Below are positions 33,304 to 43,796 of a stretch of 64,000 nt of DNA, in pieces. Each line of letters opens with the position of its first letter. Position 1 is the first letter of the stretch. Where the stretch lies: positions 55,317,532-55,381,531 of the forward strand of contig NC_057861.1 of the NCBI RefSeq assembly GCF_019393635.1. Reading direction: 5' to 3'. Under the pieces are notes generated by a model. It had not been told where the DNA came from. It saw nothing but the letters and a program-made list of their open reading frames with translations, and searched no databases. The DNA comes from Dromiciops gliroides (Eukaryota; Chordata; Mammalia; Microbiotheria; Microbiotheriidae). The translations under genes and the position numbers were made by a program.

Positions 33304-33790
33304 ATTGGTGGCAGAGTGGATAGAGCACTAGCCCTGAAGTCAGGAGGACCTGAGTTCAATTCTGACCTCAGATGCTTACTAGTGGGTAAGTGACTTAACC
33401 TGGGCAAGTCACTTAACCCCTATTGCTTTAAACATCTGGGGGGCATCTCCAGCCATCTGGATATCTATCTTACTACTGGACCCAGATGGCTCTGGAGGAG
33501 AGAGTGAAGCTGGTGACTATGCACAGCTCTGCCTCACTTAAATCAAATTCACTGAAAGTCAAGACATCACCCCACTGGTCATGATCTTCTTCAACAAAGA
33601 AGGACAGGGGCAGCTAGGTGACGCAGTGGATGGAGCACCGGCCCTGGAGTCAGGAGTACCTGAGTTCAAATCCGGCCTTGGACACTTGACACTTACTAGC
33701 TGTGTGACCCTGGGCAAGTCACTTAACCCCAATTGCCTCACTAAAAACAAAAACAAACAAACAAACAAACAAAAAAGGACAAACAACCAC
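33304..33790 (+). mobile_element. Long SINE with 3' extension, split by a type A SINE
   Basis: Head at 33304 (GGCAGAGTGGATAGAGC), extension with GACCCAGATGGCTCTGGAGG at 33480, and end GGACAAACAACCAC displaced to 33777 by the insertion. Confidence 0.82.
33609..33771 (+). mobile_element. SINE, type A
   Basis: AGAAGGACA before and AAAAGGACA after bracket it, with an (AAAC)n tail. Inserted just before the 3' end of the long SINE. Confidence 0.9.
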
Positions 33791-34590
33791 AAAACCAGCA
33801 GATGATTAGGAAGTTTTTCTTATTTGGAGCCTAGATCTGCATAAGGTATAATCTGTTTAGACCCCTTACCATTCTTGTCTTCCTCCTCTGGACCCTCTCT
33901 TAGTTTATCGAATCTTATGTCCAAATCCATGATTTCATAGAGCTCCTGATGAGGAAACTCCTTGCACAGATAGAGATCCCTAACTATTCTACAATTTGTT
34001 AGGGAGGCTGGGGGCACTGAGAAGTTGTAACTGCCTAGTAAAGATCTTAGTATTTATCATAGACAGGACTTAACTGTAGGCATATTAATATCTTTCTTAA
34101 AACTTACTTTTCCTATGTAAAACTCCTTGAAGGCAGGAAATATATCATTTTTCATCTTTGATATTCCGAGTACTGGGGACACGGAGATACTAGGCATCTA
34201 ATAATGTTTATTGGATTGTAAGTTAGTAGAGCACTGATTTTAGAGGAAGGACACAGATTTGAATAAGGACTCTAATCCCTCTTTTAAGGCCTCAGTTTCC
34301 CCAACTATGAAAACTTTGAACTCTTACTGTCTAAGGAGATTTGAAAAGTATTCAGTGTTTTCAGGTAATATTTAAATGCAGTGGTATCTGGAAAAATGAC
34401 CTTGCAAACCATGAAACAATGATATTACCTCACATTTGTATGGTGCTTTGTGATTTACAAAATCCTTTCTTCACAATGGTCTTGTGAGGTAGGTAGTAGG
34501 TAGTAGTAGTAGTAGATAGTAGGTAGTAGGACCTGACCAAGCTCACGGTATTACTAGGACCCCTAAAGGTAGATCTTTTCAAAGCTTTGC
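33791..34590 (+). repeat. Spacer: MIR-like relic near 34210-34390, (GTA)n at 34487-34527
   Basis: GTAGAGCACTGATTTTAGAG, CCTCAGTTTCCCCAACTATG and a TATTTAAATGCAGTGG end are MIR-like. The GTA/GTAG repeat is imperfect. A minus-strand open frame at 33820-34017 has no recognisable product. Confidence 0.45.
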
Positions 34591-34595
34591 TTTTC

Positions 34596-34732
34596 TTTTT
34601 TTGGCGGGGGTAGGGTGGGGGGGGGGAGTGCAATGACTTGCCCAGGGTCACACAGCTAGTGTCAAGTGCCTACGGCCAGATTTGAACTCAGGTCCTCCTG
34701 AATCCAGGGCCAATGTGCCACCTAGCTGCCCC
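34596..34732 (-). mobile_element. SINE, type C, with internal loss
   Basis: AGCTAGTGTCAAGTG is the type C signature in reverse. The tRNA-like head lacks the segment between CCAGGGCC and ATGTGCCACC. CAAAGCTTT flanks both sides. Confidence 0.85.
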
Positions 34733-35704
34733 CCAAAGCTTTTCCCTACATCAAAAAGAAGTATTAAAAAAAAGTGAACTTGTCAAAAATTCCCCTTTTC
34801 CTGAAGAAGAAATGAAAATCAACCCAAGACTAATGGGTAGGCTGACTGCAATTTCATCTGGAGGGGGGAAAAATCACAGACTTCTTGTAAAACTGAATTT
34901 AGGCAGTTGGCAGAGGTTCCTCTATTAAGCAATGGAAAATCAAGAATAACTAAGACCCAAGGTCAGGTGGTTTAACATCTCCCCACCCCCAACTCGTTAG
35001 CTATGGGGGACTATGTAGAGACATAGAACATCTTGTCAGTTTCTTCAGCTGGGGATGATAGGACTCTTTTGCCAAATTCACTTCAGCAACTGAACTGATT
35101 TAACTGGATTGAAAAATGAGATGACTTAGTCAAGTTTCAAACAGACCACCAGACTAAACAAGACCATGCCTCACATCCCATGCAGCAACCATCTTGACCT
35201 CTGCCCTGCCACTGGCCTTGTATCATCCTCCAGAGCCTGACTTTCTCTAGGCTCAGTAATCAAATACCACCAGTGATCCAGAAGGATCATGTCAACTCAC
35301 TGGGCTGTGGATCAACTCTCCTTCCCTGTTCTTCCCATAAAGGTATTATCTCCCACTATAGGAGTATCTAAACTCCTGGAGGGCAAGAAATGCCTTATCT
35401 TAGTATTTGTAGCTCAGAACCTGGCCCATAGTAAACACTGAATAAATTGGTTTCTTTTTCATTTTGTTTTACTGACATATTTTGGTTTTAGATTACCAAC
35501 AATACCAGATTATCTCCCGTCCCATGAGAACTCTCTTCTAACAAGGAAAAACAAGCAAAACAAACAATATTATATTACCTCATATGAAAGTATATGCAAT
35601 GTTGCACAGCTGAATCCCCTCCAACCTCTCTATTTTGTAGTGTTTTTTTTTAATTAATGGAAATCTACCTTCTTTCTCTCCCATTTACTCCATTTTGAAA
35701 AGAG
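34733..35704. other. Spacer, mostly unassigned; L1 3'-like pieces near 35480-35700
   Basis: TTTTTTAATTAATGGAAATC, CTACCTTCTTTCTCTCCC and nearby text look like an antisense LINE 3'UTR. An L2-like 3' end with TAGTAAACACTGAATAAATT lies near 35430. Confidence 0.4.
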
Positions 35705-36627
35705 AGAAAAAAGAGGTGAAGCCAAAATGGCAGAGTTGGTAGAGTATGGTGATTTCTTCACCCAAATTTCCTCCAAATAGATCTAGAAAACACATCAGAG
35801 TCAATCATGATGAGAAATCAAAGAAGAATGAGTCATTTTTCCTGCCCAGGTTGGGCCCAGGGAGAGAGACTGAGAGATCTGTGGACACTGGGAATTGGGT
35901 CTGGCCAGGAGCATATCAGCATTCCAGTGCCCAAGAAAAGGATGTGTACCACGGCAAAAGGAAGTCCCAGACCCCTACAGGAGCACCACAACTAGAACAC
36001 GTACCATCTGGAAGCTTTGTCACCCACTATCCAATTCTGGGTCACAGACCCATAGTGAACTGAGGAGGGGATCTATTCTCAAATATGGCTTTCTGGGAGA
36101 ATGAGCTACCACAGGTCCTAGGATATGTACTGAGAGGAACAAGTTCAGAAGCAGGCAGTATCAGGAGCAGAACAAGGTCTCAGTTCTAGTCCCTATCCCA
36201 GTCTGAAGTTTGCAGAATAACCAAGGCAGACATCACAGACCCAAAGGGTAGCCATCAATCTGGTCGGTCACTCTGAAACATCAGAGCTTCATAGCCAGCT
36301 GAGTGGCTGAGTCCAGCAGAATTCTTCTGGTTATATCCATACTAGGTCAGGATCTTGCAAAGCTCCTAATAGGGGTCAATCAGCAGACTTTATCCTGAAA
36401 GCAGACAACTTTGGAAACACTGAAGGCTTGCAGGCCTCCAACATGAGCTGCCTTTGAGATCCTGCAATAATGTAACACTCAATATGCCAAGAAAGTAGCA
36501 ACAAATCCAATCCAACCATTCTTTCCAGAAGAGGTTGGAGCTCAACCCTAAAGTCTGAAGTCAGGGAGTAGGCTAGACAAATGAGTGAGCAAACAAAAAA
36601 GAATCCAACCATAAAAAGCTATTATGG

Positions 36628-36772
36628 TAGGGGAAGCTAGGTGGCGCAGTGGATAGAGCACCAACCCTGGAGTCAGGAGTACCTGAGTTCAAATATGGCC
36701 TCAGACACTTAACACTTACTAGCTGTGTGACCCTGGGCAAGTCACTTAACCCCAATTCCCCCCCCCCCCAAA
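36628..36772 (+). mobile_element. SINE, type A
   Basis: AAAAGCTATTAT is at 36615-36626 and again after the tail at 36773-36784. A poly-C run replaces the start of the tail. Confidence 0.92.
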
Positions 36773-37524
36773 AAAAGCTATTATAGTGACAAGGATGCTC
36801 AATACACAAACCTAAAAGAGAATAACTCCAAATTATCTACCTACAAGCAAAACCAAAAAGAAGAACACAGCTTAGGCACAAATTCAACTATAATTCCTAA
36901 AAAAGGAGAGGTAAGAGCTTTAAAAAGAATGTTTTTTAAAATTGTTCATGAAATGAGAGTGCTAGATTAGGATAGAATTAGAAAAGAAATGTAAGCTATA
37001 GAAGAAAGCACTGGAAAGAGAACAGTTTGGCACAAGACATACAAAACTTTATTCTAGCAAAAAAGTCCTTGAAAATTAGAATGGACAAAAAAATGACACA
37101 ACAAATATCAATATAAGGTAAACACTGAATAAATAGTAGAAAGTATAAGGTATCTCATAGCAAAAACAAATAAACAAAAAACCTGACTTGGAAAATAGAT
37201 CAAAGGAAAAAAATAACTTTAGAATTATTGTATTACCTGAATGACATGATAAAAAAAAGAAGTCTGTTTCAAGAAATCTTAAAAGAAAACTGCTTAGGTT
37301 GCTTAAAAGTAAAAGGCAAAGTGAAAATAGAAAGAATTCACCAGTCACCTTCTGAAAAAATAAAACCTCAAATGAAAATTCCCAGGAATATTATAACCAA
37401 GATCCAGAGCTTCCATGTCAAATAAAAAATTCTACAGACAGACAGAAAGAAATGATTCAAGTGCCAAGGAGCCAGTCAGAATCATACAGGATTTAGCAGT
37501 CACAACCATAAAGAAGTGGAGAGG

Positions 37525-37693
37525 GCAGCTTGGTGGCGCAGTGGATAGAGTACCAGCCCTGGAGTCAGGAGGACCTGAGTTCAACTCTGGCCTCAGACAC
37601 TTAACACTTACCAGCTGTGTGACCCTGGGCAAGTCACTTAACCCCAATTGCCTCACTAAATAAATAAATAAATAAATGAAACAAAACAAAAAA
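37525..37693 (+). mobile_element. SINE, type A, with (AAAT)n tail
   Basis: TSD AAAGAAGTGGAGAG at 37511-37524 and 37694-37707, identical. The tail is an AAAT microsatellite followed by AAAC units. Confidence 0.94.
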
Positions 37694-37717
37694 TAAAGAA
37701 GTGGAGAGCTTGGGATG

Positions 37718-38353
37718 TGTTGTTTAAAAATTTATGGGGGGCAGCTAGGTGGCACAGTGGATAAAGCACTGGCCCTGGATTCAAATGCGGCCACAGACAC
37801 TTGACACTTACTAGCTGTGTGACCCTGGGCAAGTCACTTAACCCCAATTGCCTCACCCCCCAAAAAATTTATGGGGTGCCCTATCTCTGTCCCAAGTTTT
37901 AGGGAATTTAGCTGGGGTTTCTAATATATCGTTACTTAGAAATTAGAGGCTATAGAGATATAACACCAGTTTGGGGCATTAAATATTTATTAAAGCATAT
38001 TAAATATTAGTAAAGAGAGAGAGCCACACCCTGAAAGTTAAGAGGAGAGAGAGAGAAAAAAAGCATGGCTGCTCCCTCCAGTATTCCCAGGCCAAGAGTG
38101 CTTAGTATGGCTGCCTTCTCCAAGTCCCTGGCCAAGAGAGAGAACATAAGCTACCTGTGGGTCTAGAAGAAAAGTGGCCCTCCCACACTGCTCGAAGCTA
38201 ATTGGCTAGCATCATTCAAATCTATTGGTTTACTGGACTTGAAGGTGGTCTTAAGGTGAGTTAACTTCTTTTGAAATTCTACTGACTCTGGGCTGGCCTT
38301 AAGAAAGATCAGGCAAGGCTCTCTGCGTCTCATAGAACCCCATTATTTTTTCA
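37718..38353 (+). mobile_element. Solitary LTR in L1 ORF1, split by a SINE
   Basis: The L1 breaks after GAGCTTGGGATG and resumes with AGATACAATATTCCAGAAGG; the intervening block starts TGTTGTTTAAAA and ends ATTTTTTCA. About 500 bp once the SINE is removed, and it shares GCTAATTGGCTAGCATCATT with the LTR at 24216-25139. TSD decayed (GGATG against AGATA). No coding sequence, so the provirus has recombined to one LTR. Confidence 0.65.
37739..37864 (+). mobile_element. SINE with a 16-bp internal deletion
   Basis: Reads CTGGATTCAAATGCGG, lacking the block between two TTCA words. AAAAATTTATGGGG flanks it on both sides and belongs to the LTR. Confidence 0.9.
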
Positions 38354-38755
38354 AGATACAATATTCCAGAAGGCTTACAACCAAGAGTAACTTACCCAGA
38401 AAAACTGAGTGTAATGTTAGCAGGTAAGAAAAAAAAAGTATCTTTAATGAAATAGAGGATTTCAGAGCATTCTTCATGAAAAGACAAGAGCTATATAGAA
38501 ATGTTGAAGTGTAAGCACAGGAATTAATAGAAACATAACAAAGTAAACATGAATGAACAATCATAAAGAGGTAAAGTGAAAAGTATAGAAAAGAAAAAAT
38601 ATGAAAGAATAGGATGGAGGGAAATAAACAATTAACTATTATAACATGAATATGAATGGCATAAGTCCACCCCAAAAATGAAAGATGTTGGCAGCATGGA
38701 TTAGAAAGAAAAATCCAACAATATGTTGTTTATAAGAAACACACTTGAAACATAA

Positions 38756-40384
38756 TATTTTATTCATTTATCTTACCATTTGTTTGATCAAGAAAATATT
38801 CATATTTTAATACTTAAAAATTCAATTCAATAAATAATAACTACCTACTATGTAAAAGTACTGTTACTAAGGAACAACATTTTTCAAACCAATTACTGCT
38901 CTCAAGGAGCTATATATTCTACTCTGAGAATACATGATCACATATAAGGATAGCAAGTTACCATGAGGACTAGAAAAATTTATTTCTCATGATTGCTGTT
39001 TGGTGACCTGGGCTCATGGAATGAAACATAAAATAGAAAAGGAAGTTAGGGTCTTGAGATCCTGTCCCAAGTTCACCTAGGGAGGTGCATGTTGTCACTG
39101 ACATGTATGCAGGATACTATTACTAGTGAAGGGTCAAGAAGGGGGAAGGAGGGAAGAGACATTTTCTTCCTTCCTTCCCCATTGGAAATCTAAGGAATTG
39201 ATGCATTTAAAAAGTAGGAAGGGCCCAAAAGGGATGAGAAGTCATTTCTTTTCATTCTTATAGTGTTCTGAATAGAAATGCTTTCTCTTTCTATTGCATT
39301 TTCTCTGATTTTTCTTGAAATAGTCTAGACTTGGAGCTTGGTGTTAGATATACACTCTCACACACACATACTTCTCTCTACTTATTCCCCTCCCATGGCC
39401 TGCAGATGAGGAATTTCAGAATAATATTGGTGAATACTACATTTGGTCTATTTATTTTTCATTTTATCCTATGCTCAATAAATTTGTACAAAGGTAAGAT
39501 TGATTTACTTCATCATGGTACTGAGCATATGCTAAGGCTCATTCTAGTGGAGAAAATATCTGTTCTGCCTCCATGCTACTTAGTGGAGTCACACCACCCA
39601 TTTAAAGTAAATGATAAGATGCCCAATTGATCCATTTCAAAAATAAGCTTTAGGCTGTGATTGATAAAAAGTCCTTAAAAGTGATGTTGTAAAGGAATCC
39701 TCTTCAAATAATCCAAGGAAAGTTGATCAGAACTCAGGGGTTTTCTATGAGAAGTGCTCATATTGCTATCCAACATCTCTAGGAGGGATATCTCCATTCA
39801 ACAGATAAGAAAATTGAGGCTGAGAGGTTATGTGACTTGCCCAGAATCACATAGTATGTCAGTTTCTGAGACTGGATTTGAATTTAAGCCTTCCTAACTC
39901 CAAGATAATTTGGAAGCAGAATCATTTGAATGTTTTGAGTAATCATGGCCTTCCAATAAAACTCATGAGGAGGAATTTCTGGGAGTTAAGGGTTCAAGGA
40001 GGGGAGAAGCCTTGGTTTATGCCTTAGCCTAGGTCTCCTCTTCTCCTTACCCCTTTGAACATAAGAGGACCTTGCAAACTTTGAAGAGTCTATAGGATTT
40101 TGGACTTTCTATCTTCCTATCAGTGTCCTACAAGTATCCCCAGATCAGCTGATAGCAGTATCTACATTGGGAGCCAAGAGCAACCTGGATATAGAGTATT
40201 GCTATACAAGGATCATGGCGAAGAAACTAAAAATGCTGTCTAAGGGGAACTTCATGAGTGCCTTAAGAAAGAAGAAAGGACTTTCAGCAACTAGAGTTAT
40301 GAGTTAACCATTCACCACATGTGCTCCCTAAACTTGAGCCTGCTTTCTACTGGACTCCATCCACATGTGTAGGACAGTGTAGAT
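38756..40384. other. Spacer; old repeat at 38810-38970 and antisense MIR relic at 39790-39910
   Basis: ACTACCTACTATGTAAAAGT and GCTCTCAAGGAGCTATATAT belong to the TTATTAAGCACC-type family. AGAAAATTGAGGCTGAGAGG with TGACTTGCCCAGAATCACAT is MIR-like. The rest is unassigned. Confidence 0.45.
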
Positions 40385-41150
40385 TTTGGAGGTGTGTGTG
40401 GGGGGATTTTTAAATGAATTTTTTTTCAATTAATAAAGACCTTCCTTCTCTCCCTACCATCTCTTTTCTTCCCATTTAGAAGGAAAGAAAAACAAAACCC
40501 TTGTTACAATTATGCATATAATCAAACAAAACAAATTCCAGCATTGATCAAATTTTTTAATATCTATCTAAACCCAATCTTTATCAACATCTTTATCAAA
40601 ATATTTCATCATAATTGGTCATTGAATTTAATCAGAGTTCTTAAGTCTTTCAAAGTTGTTTGTTTTTATAGCATTACTGTTACAGAACTTCTCTTGGTTC
40701 TATTCACTCTACATCAATTCATACAAATATCAGGTTTCTCTGAAACCATCCACTTCATCATTTCTTACAGCAAAATAGTATTCTATCACTTTCATATACT
40801 ATAACTTAATCAGTCATTCCTCAATTGATGGACATTCCCTCAGTTTCCAATTCTTTGCTACCACAAACAGAATTGCTATAAATATTTTTGGACGTATAGA
40901 TCTTTTTATTCTTTTAAAAGAAATCTCTTTGGGGGTTGGGGGGAAGCTAGGTATCACAGTGTATAAAACACCGGTCCTGGATTTAGGAGGACCTGAGTTC
41001 AAATCTGGCCTCAAACACTTGACACTTACTAGCTGTGTGACCCTGGGCAAGTCATTTAACCCTCATTTTCCTGAAAAGAAAAATAAAAATCTCTTTGGGG
41101 TATAGAGTTAGTAGAAGTATCACTAAGTCAAATGTTATTCATGGTTTAAT
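40385..41150 (-). mobile_element. L1 3' end, split by a SINE
   Basis: Complement of the L1 3' end: TTCCTCAATTGATGGACATT at 40829 and CCAATTCTTTGCTACCACAA at 40848. Long T/A-rich 3'UTR on the left. Confidence 0.75.
40934..41080 (+). mobile_element. SINE, type B-like, old
   Basis: AAATCTCTTTGGGG is at 40921-40933 and again at 41088-41101. Several substitutions in the body (GTATAAAACACCGG). Confidence 0.87.
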
Positions 41151-41304
41151 ACCTTTTGGGTGTTCACCTGAAAATTAATAAAACAATCAATATAACAGAA
41201 TTAAGATCTTTAATCGGGGCAGAGGAGTTATAACTCAGGACACCGTCATAGTGAGTGCTAGGAATACCCAAAGATGGGGACTGGGGACGGGTTTTTGATT
41301 TTTG

Positions 41305-41450
41305 TGTTTGTTTTTTTTGGTGAGACAATTGGGGTTAAGTGACTTGCCCAGGGTCACATAGCTAGTAAGTGTCAAGTGTCTGAGGACAGATTTGAACTTA
41401 GGTCCTTCTGAATCCAGGGCTGGTGCTCTATCCACTGTGCCACCTAGCTA
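41305..41450 (-). mobile_element. SINE, mixed type
   Basis: Has GAGACAATTGGGG with CTGAATCCAGGG, combining A and B marks. Flanked by TGGGGACGGGTTT and TTGGGGACAGGTTT. Confidence 0.87.
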
Positions 41451-41919
41451 TTGGGGACAGGTTTTATATGGGGTAACAGAGCAGAGAGAGAGAAAAGATT
41501 GCCTCTGGGTTAATTTACCTCATAGTTTCACCAACTAAGTTATTTTACATGAAGTCCTGAGAGTCACGAGATTAACTTTGTGAGGATTAAGTATCCATAA
41601 GTTCTTAAGGTAAACTTTTATATAATAAGCAAAAGTACAAAAAAACCCCAAAACGTGGAAATCTTTGGAGAGGAGAGTGTTGATGTTAATTGCTTTTATT
41701 TGTATACATTCTTTCTTTTCTTTGCAACAAACATTTATTTTATTTTTTCCAGTTACATGTAAGGGTAGTTTTCAACATTCATTTTCATAAGATTTAGAGA
41801 TCCAAATTTTTCTCCCTTCCTCCATTTCCTCCCCCCTCCACAAGACAGCAAGCAGGTTATATATGTACAATCCACAAGTGTTCTTTTTATCAGTTCTTTC
41901 TGTGGTGGGTGGATAGTAT

Positions 41920-42386
41920 TATGAGAATTGGAATGACACCCCCTGCTGGGAAAGATATTGCAGGGAAGCTCCGCCTTGAGGAGAAAGCATGTGATTTAGA
42001 AACCATGTGACTTTAGCATCCAGAAGGTACCTGGTGTCTGGAAGTTATATCTATAGAACCACCTGTGGGACCTGCCAATCAGAGCTCCCAGCCAATTAGC
42101 TTGGAGCTGTGTGTGTGGATGGCCCTGTTTCCAGTTTCTCAGGAGGCTTCTGAGAGAAGGGGAGGAGTGAGCAGGCCTTCATTGGGAGACTTCAGCAGGG
42201 GAGCAAAAGACAGGCAGGATAGGGGGAGCAAGCAAATTTCATACTTGATCCACGTGTTTCTCTTTACTTACCCTTAATATACTTTAATAAATACTTAATT
42301 CCCAAAGATTGGTGCTACATGTTTTCTAATTTAAGGTGACCACTCATTAGATTTTAGACATCATAGCTAGAATTTTAGCCCCTTAT
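41920..42386 (+). mobile_element. LTR-like insertion in HAL1, 467 bp, with short TSD
   Basis: HAL1 sequence GGTGGATAGTAT is interrupted after AGTAT (41915-41919) and resumes with AGTATGC (42387 on). The insert starts TATGAGAATTGG and ends GCCCCTTAT. It carries TTTAATAAATACTTAATTCC near 42280, a likely polyadenylation signal, and no coding sequence. LTR is the best reading, though the ends are not TG/CA. Confidence 0.6.
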
Positions 42387-42892
42387 AGTATGCTTGCTTC
42401 ATCATTAGTCCCTTGGGATTGTCTTGGATCATCATATTGCTGAGAGTAGTCAAGTCATTCATAATTGCTCATCTAACAATACTGCTATCACTATGCACAA
42501 TGTACTCCCAGTTCTTCTCACTTCACTATACATCAGTTCATATGAGTCTTTCCAGGTTTTTCTGGTATCACCCTGTTTGTTATTTCCTATAGCACCTTGC
42601 CATTACACTACAATCATATACCACAGCTTCTTCAGTCATTCCTCAATTGATGGACATTCCCTTGATTCCCAATTCTTAGCCACCACAAAGAGTTGCTATA
42701 AATTTTTTTTTACAATTTCCCCCCATTTCTCTTTTTCATGATTATTATTGTTAACTGTTTCCCTCCATCCTATTGCCTTCCCCATGATATTGACTCTATT
42801 ATCTTCTTTCACCCTATCCCTCTTCAAAAGGGATTTGCTTCTGTCTGTCCCCTCCCCCAATCTGCCCTCCCTTCTTTTGCCCCCCCCCCAGC

Positions 42893-43033
42893 CTTTTTTT
42901 TGGTGAGGCAATTGGGGTTAAGTGACTTGCCCAGGGTCACACAGCTAGTTAAGTGTCAAGTGTCTGAGGTTGGATTCAGATCCTCCCAAATCCAAGGCCA
43001 GTGCTTTATCCACTGTGTCACCTAGCTGCTCCT
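42893..43033 (-). mobile_element. SINE, mixed type
   Basis: Interrupts the HAL1 spacer between CTTCTTTTGCCCC and TGCCCCTCTTTC, so TGCCCC is the probable TSD. One extra T in TAGTTAAGTG. Confidence 0.87.
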
Positions 43034-43335
43034 GCCCCTCTTTCTTTATCTGCTTCCCCATCTATTTTTCTGCAGGGTTAGATGGATTACTCCACCCAAT
43101 TGAGTGTGTATGTTATTCCCTCCTTGAGCCAATTCTGATGAGACTGAGGTCTTTGAGACAATTCTGATTAGTGTTAGGCTCATTTAGTGCCCTGCTCCTC
43201 CCCCATTTCTTTCCCCATTCCATAAACCCATTCCTGTTTCTTTCATTTGGGATTTCACCCCATGCTACCTCTGCTCTTCACTCTCTCCCAGTGCATTCCC
43301 CTCACCCCTCAATTTAACCCTAAAGATATCATCAT

Positions 43336-43390
43336 GGGGCAGCTAGGTGACACAGTGGACAAAGCATCCACCCTGGATCCAGGGGGATCT
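43336..43390 (+). mobile_element. SINE head belonging to the HAL1 body
   Basis: GGGGCAGCTAGGTGACACAG to GATCCAGGGGGATCT, followed on its left by the same HAL1 sequence (AAAGATATCATCATG) that abuts the SINE segment at 21970. Confidence 0.75.
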
Positions 43391-43489
43391 GGAGGGGAGA
43401 GGTTTGGAAAATCTACAAAATAATCAGAAGCAAGAATTGACAAAGTCTGGTCAGGCTCAGGTAACTTCATTGGCTTGGGAACCAAACTA

Positions 43490-43780
43490 GATGAAGTTAG
43501 TCAGTTCTCAATATTGGTGTTTATTATGGGCCATAATTCAAAATCGTTTTTCAGAATCACTTGATCAATTCAAAGCTCCATGAAAAAGTATATTAACATG
43601 TCTATTTTTTCACAGTCCCCCCAGCATTTGTAATTTTCCTTTTTTGTCAGTTTTGCCAATCTGAGTGTGAAGTAGAAACTTAATCGCTTTTGGTTTTAAT
43701 TTGTTTTAATCTCAATTTGTCTATTAATGATTTAGATTATTTTTCTTTATGATTAGGGATAACTTAGATTTCTTCTCCTT
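43490..43780 (-). mobile_element. Old L1 ORF2 3' fragment
   Basis: CATTTGTAATTTTCCTTTTT, then GTCAGTTTTGCCAATCTGAG and TCTCAATTTGTCTATTAATG, is the complement of late L1 ORF2, more decayed than its neighbour. Confidence 0.6.
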
Positions 43781-43796
43781 AAAACTGTTTATTCAT

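Larger units (their letters stand above)
35705..38755 (+). mobile_element. Old L1: 5'UTR, ORF1 and a piece of ORF2, split by three SINEs and an LTR
   Basis: Starts GGTGAAGCCAAAATGGCAGA at 35715. GC-rich 5'UTR follows to about 36600, then ORF1 (NCLGCLKVKGKVKIERIHQS at about 37289-37348, related to the [14 protein letters not shown] motif elsewhere). ORF1 resumes after the LTR with AATATTCCAGAAGGCTTACA at 38363, and a short ORF2 piece (TATGTTGTTTATAAGAAAC) ends it. Heavily mutated. Confidence 0.7.
41715..43390 (-). mobile_element. HAL1-type LINE 3' half, split by an LTR-like insert and a SINE
   Basis: Reverse complement of 21920-23170. Shared landmarks are TTTGCAACAAACATTTATTT (3' tail), CTCAATTGATGGACATTCCC, TCATGATTATTATTGTTAAC and TTGACTCTATTATCTTC. 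Truncated inside the captured SINE segment at 43390. The SINE at 22951 in the other copy is absent here. Confidence 0.8.

Noticed and set aside
33820-34017. Minus-strand 65-codon frame with an acidic/basic stretch, considered as an exon
   Set aside because: No family recognised, no good splice sites at useful positions, and it is flanked by repeats. I could not exclude an old pseudogene piece.
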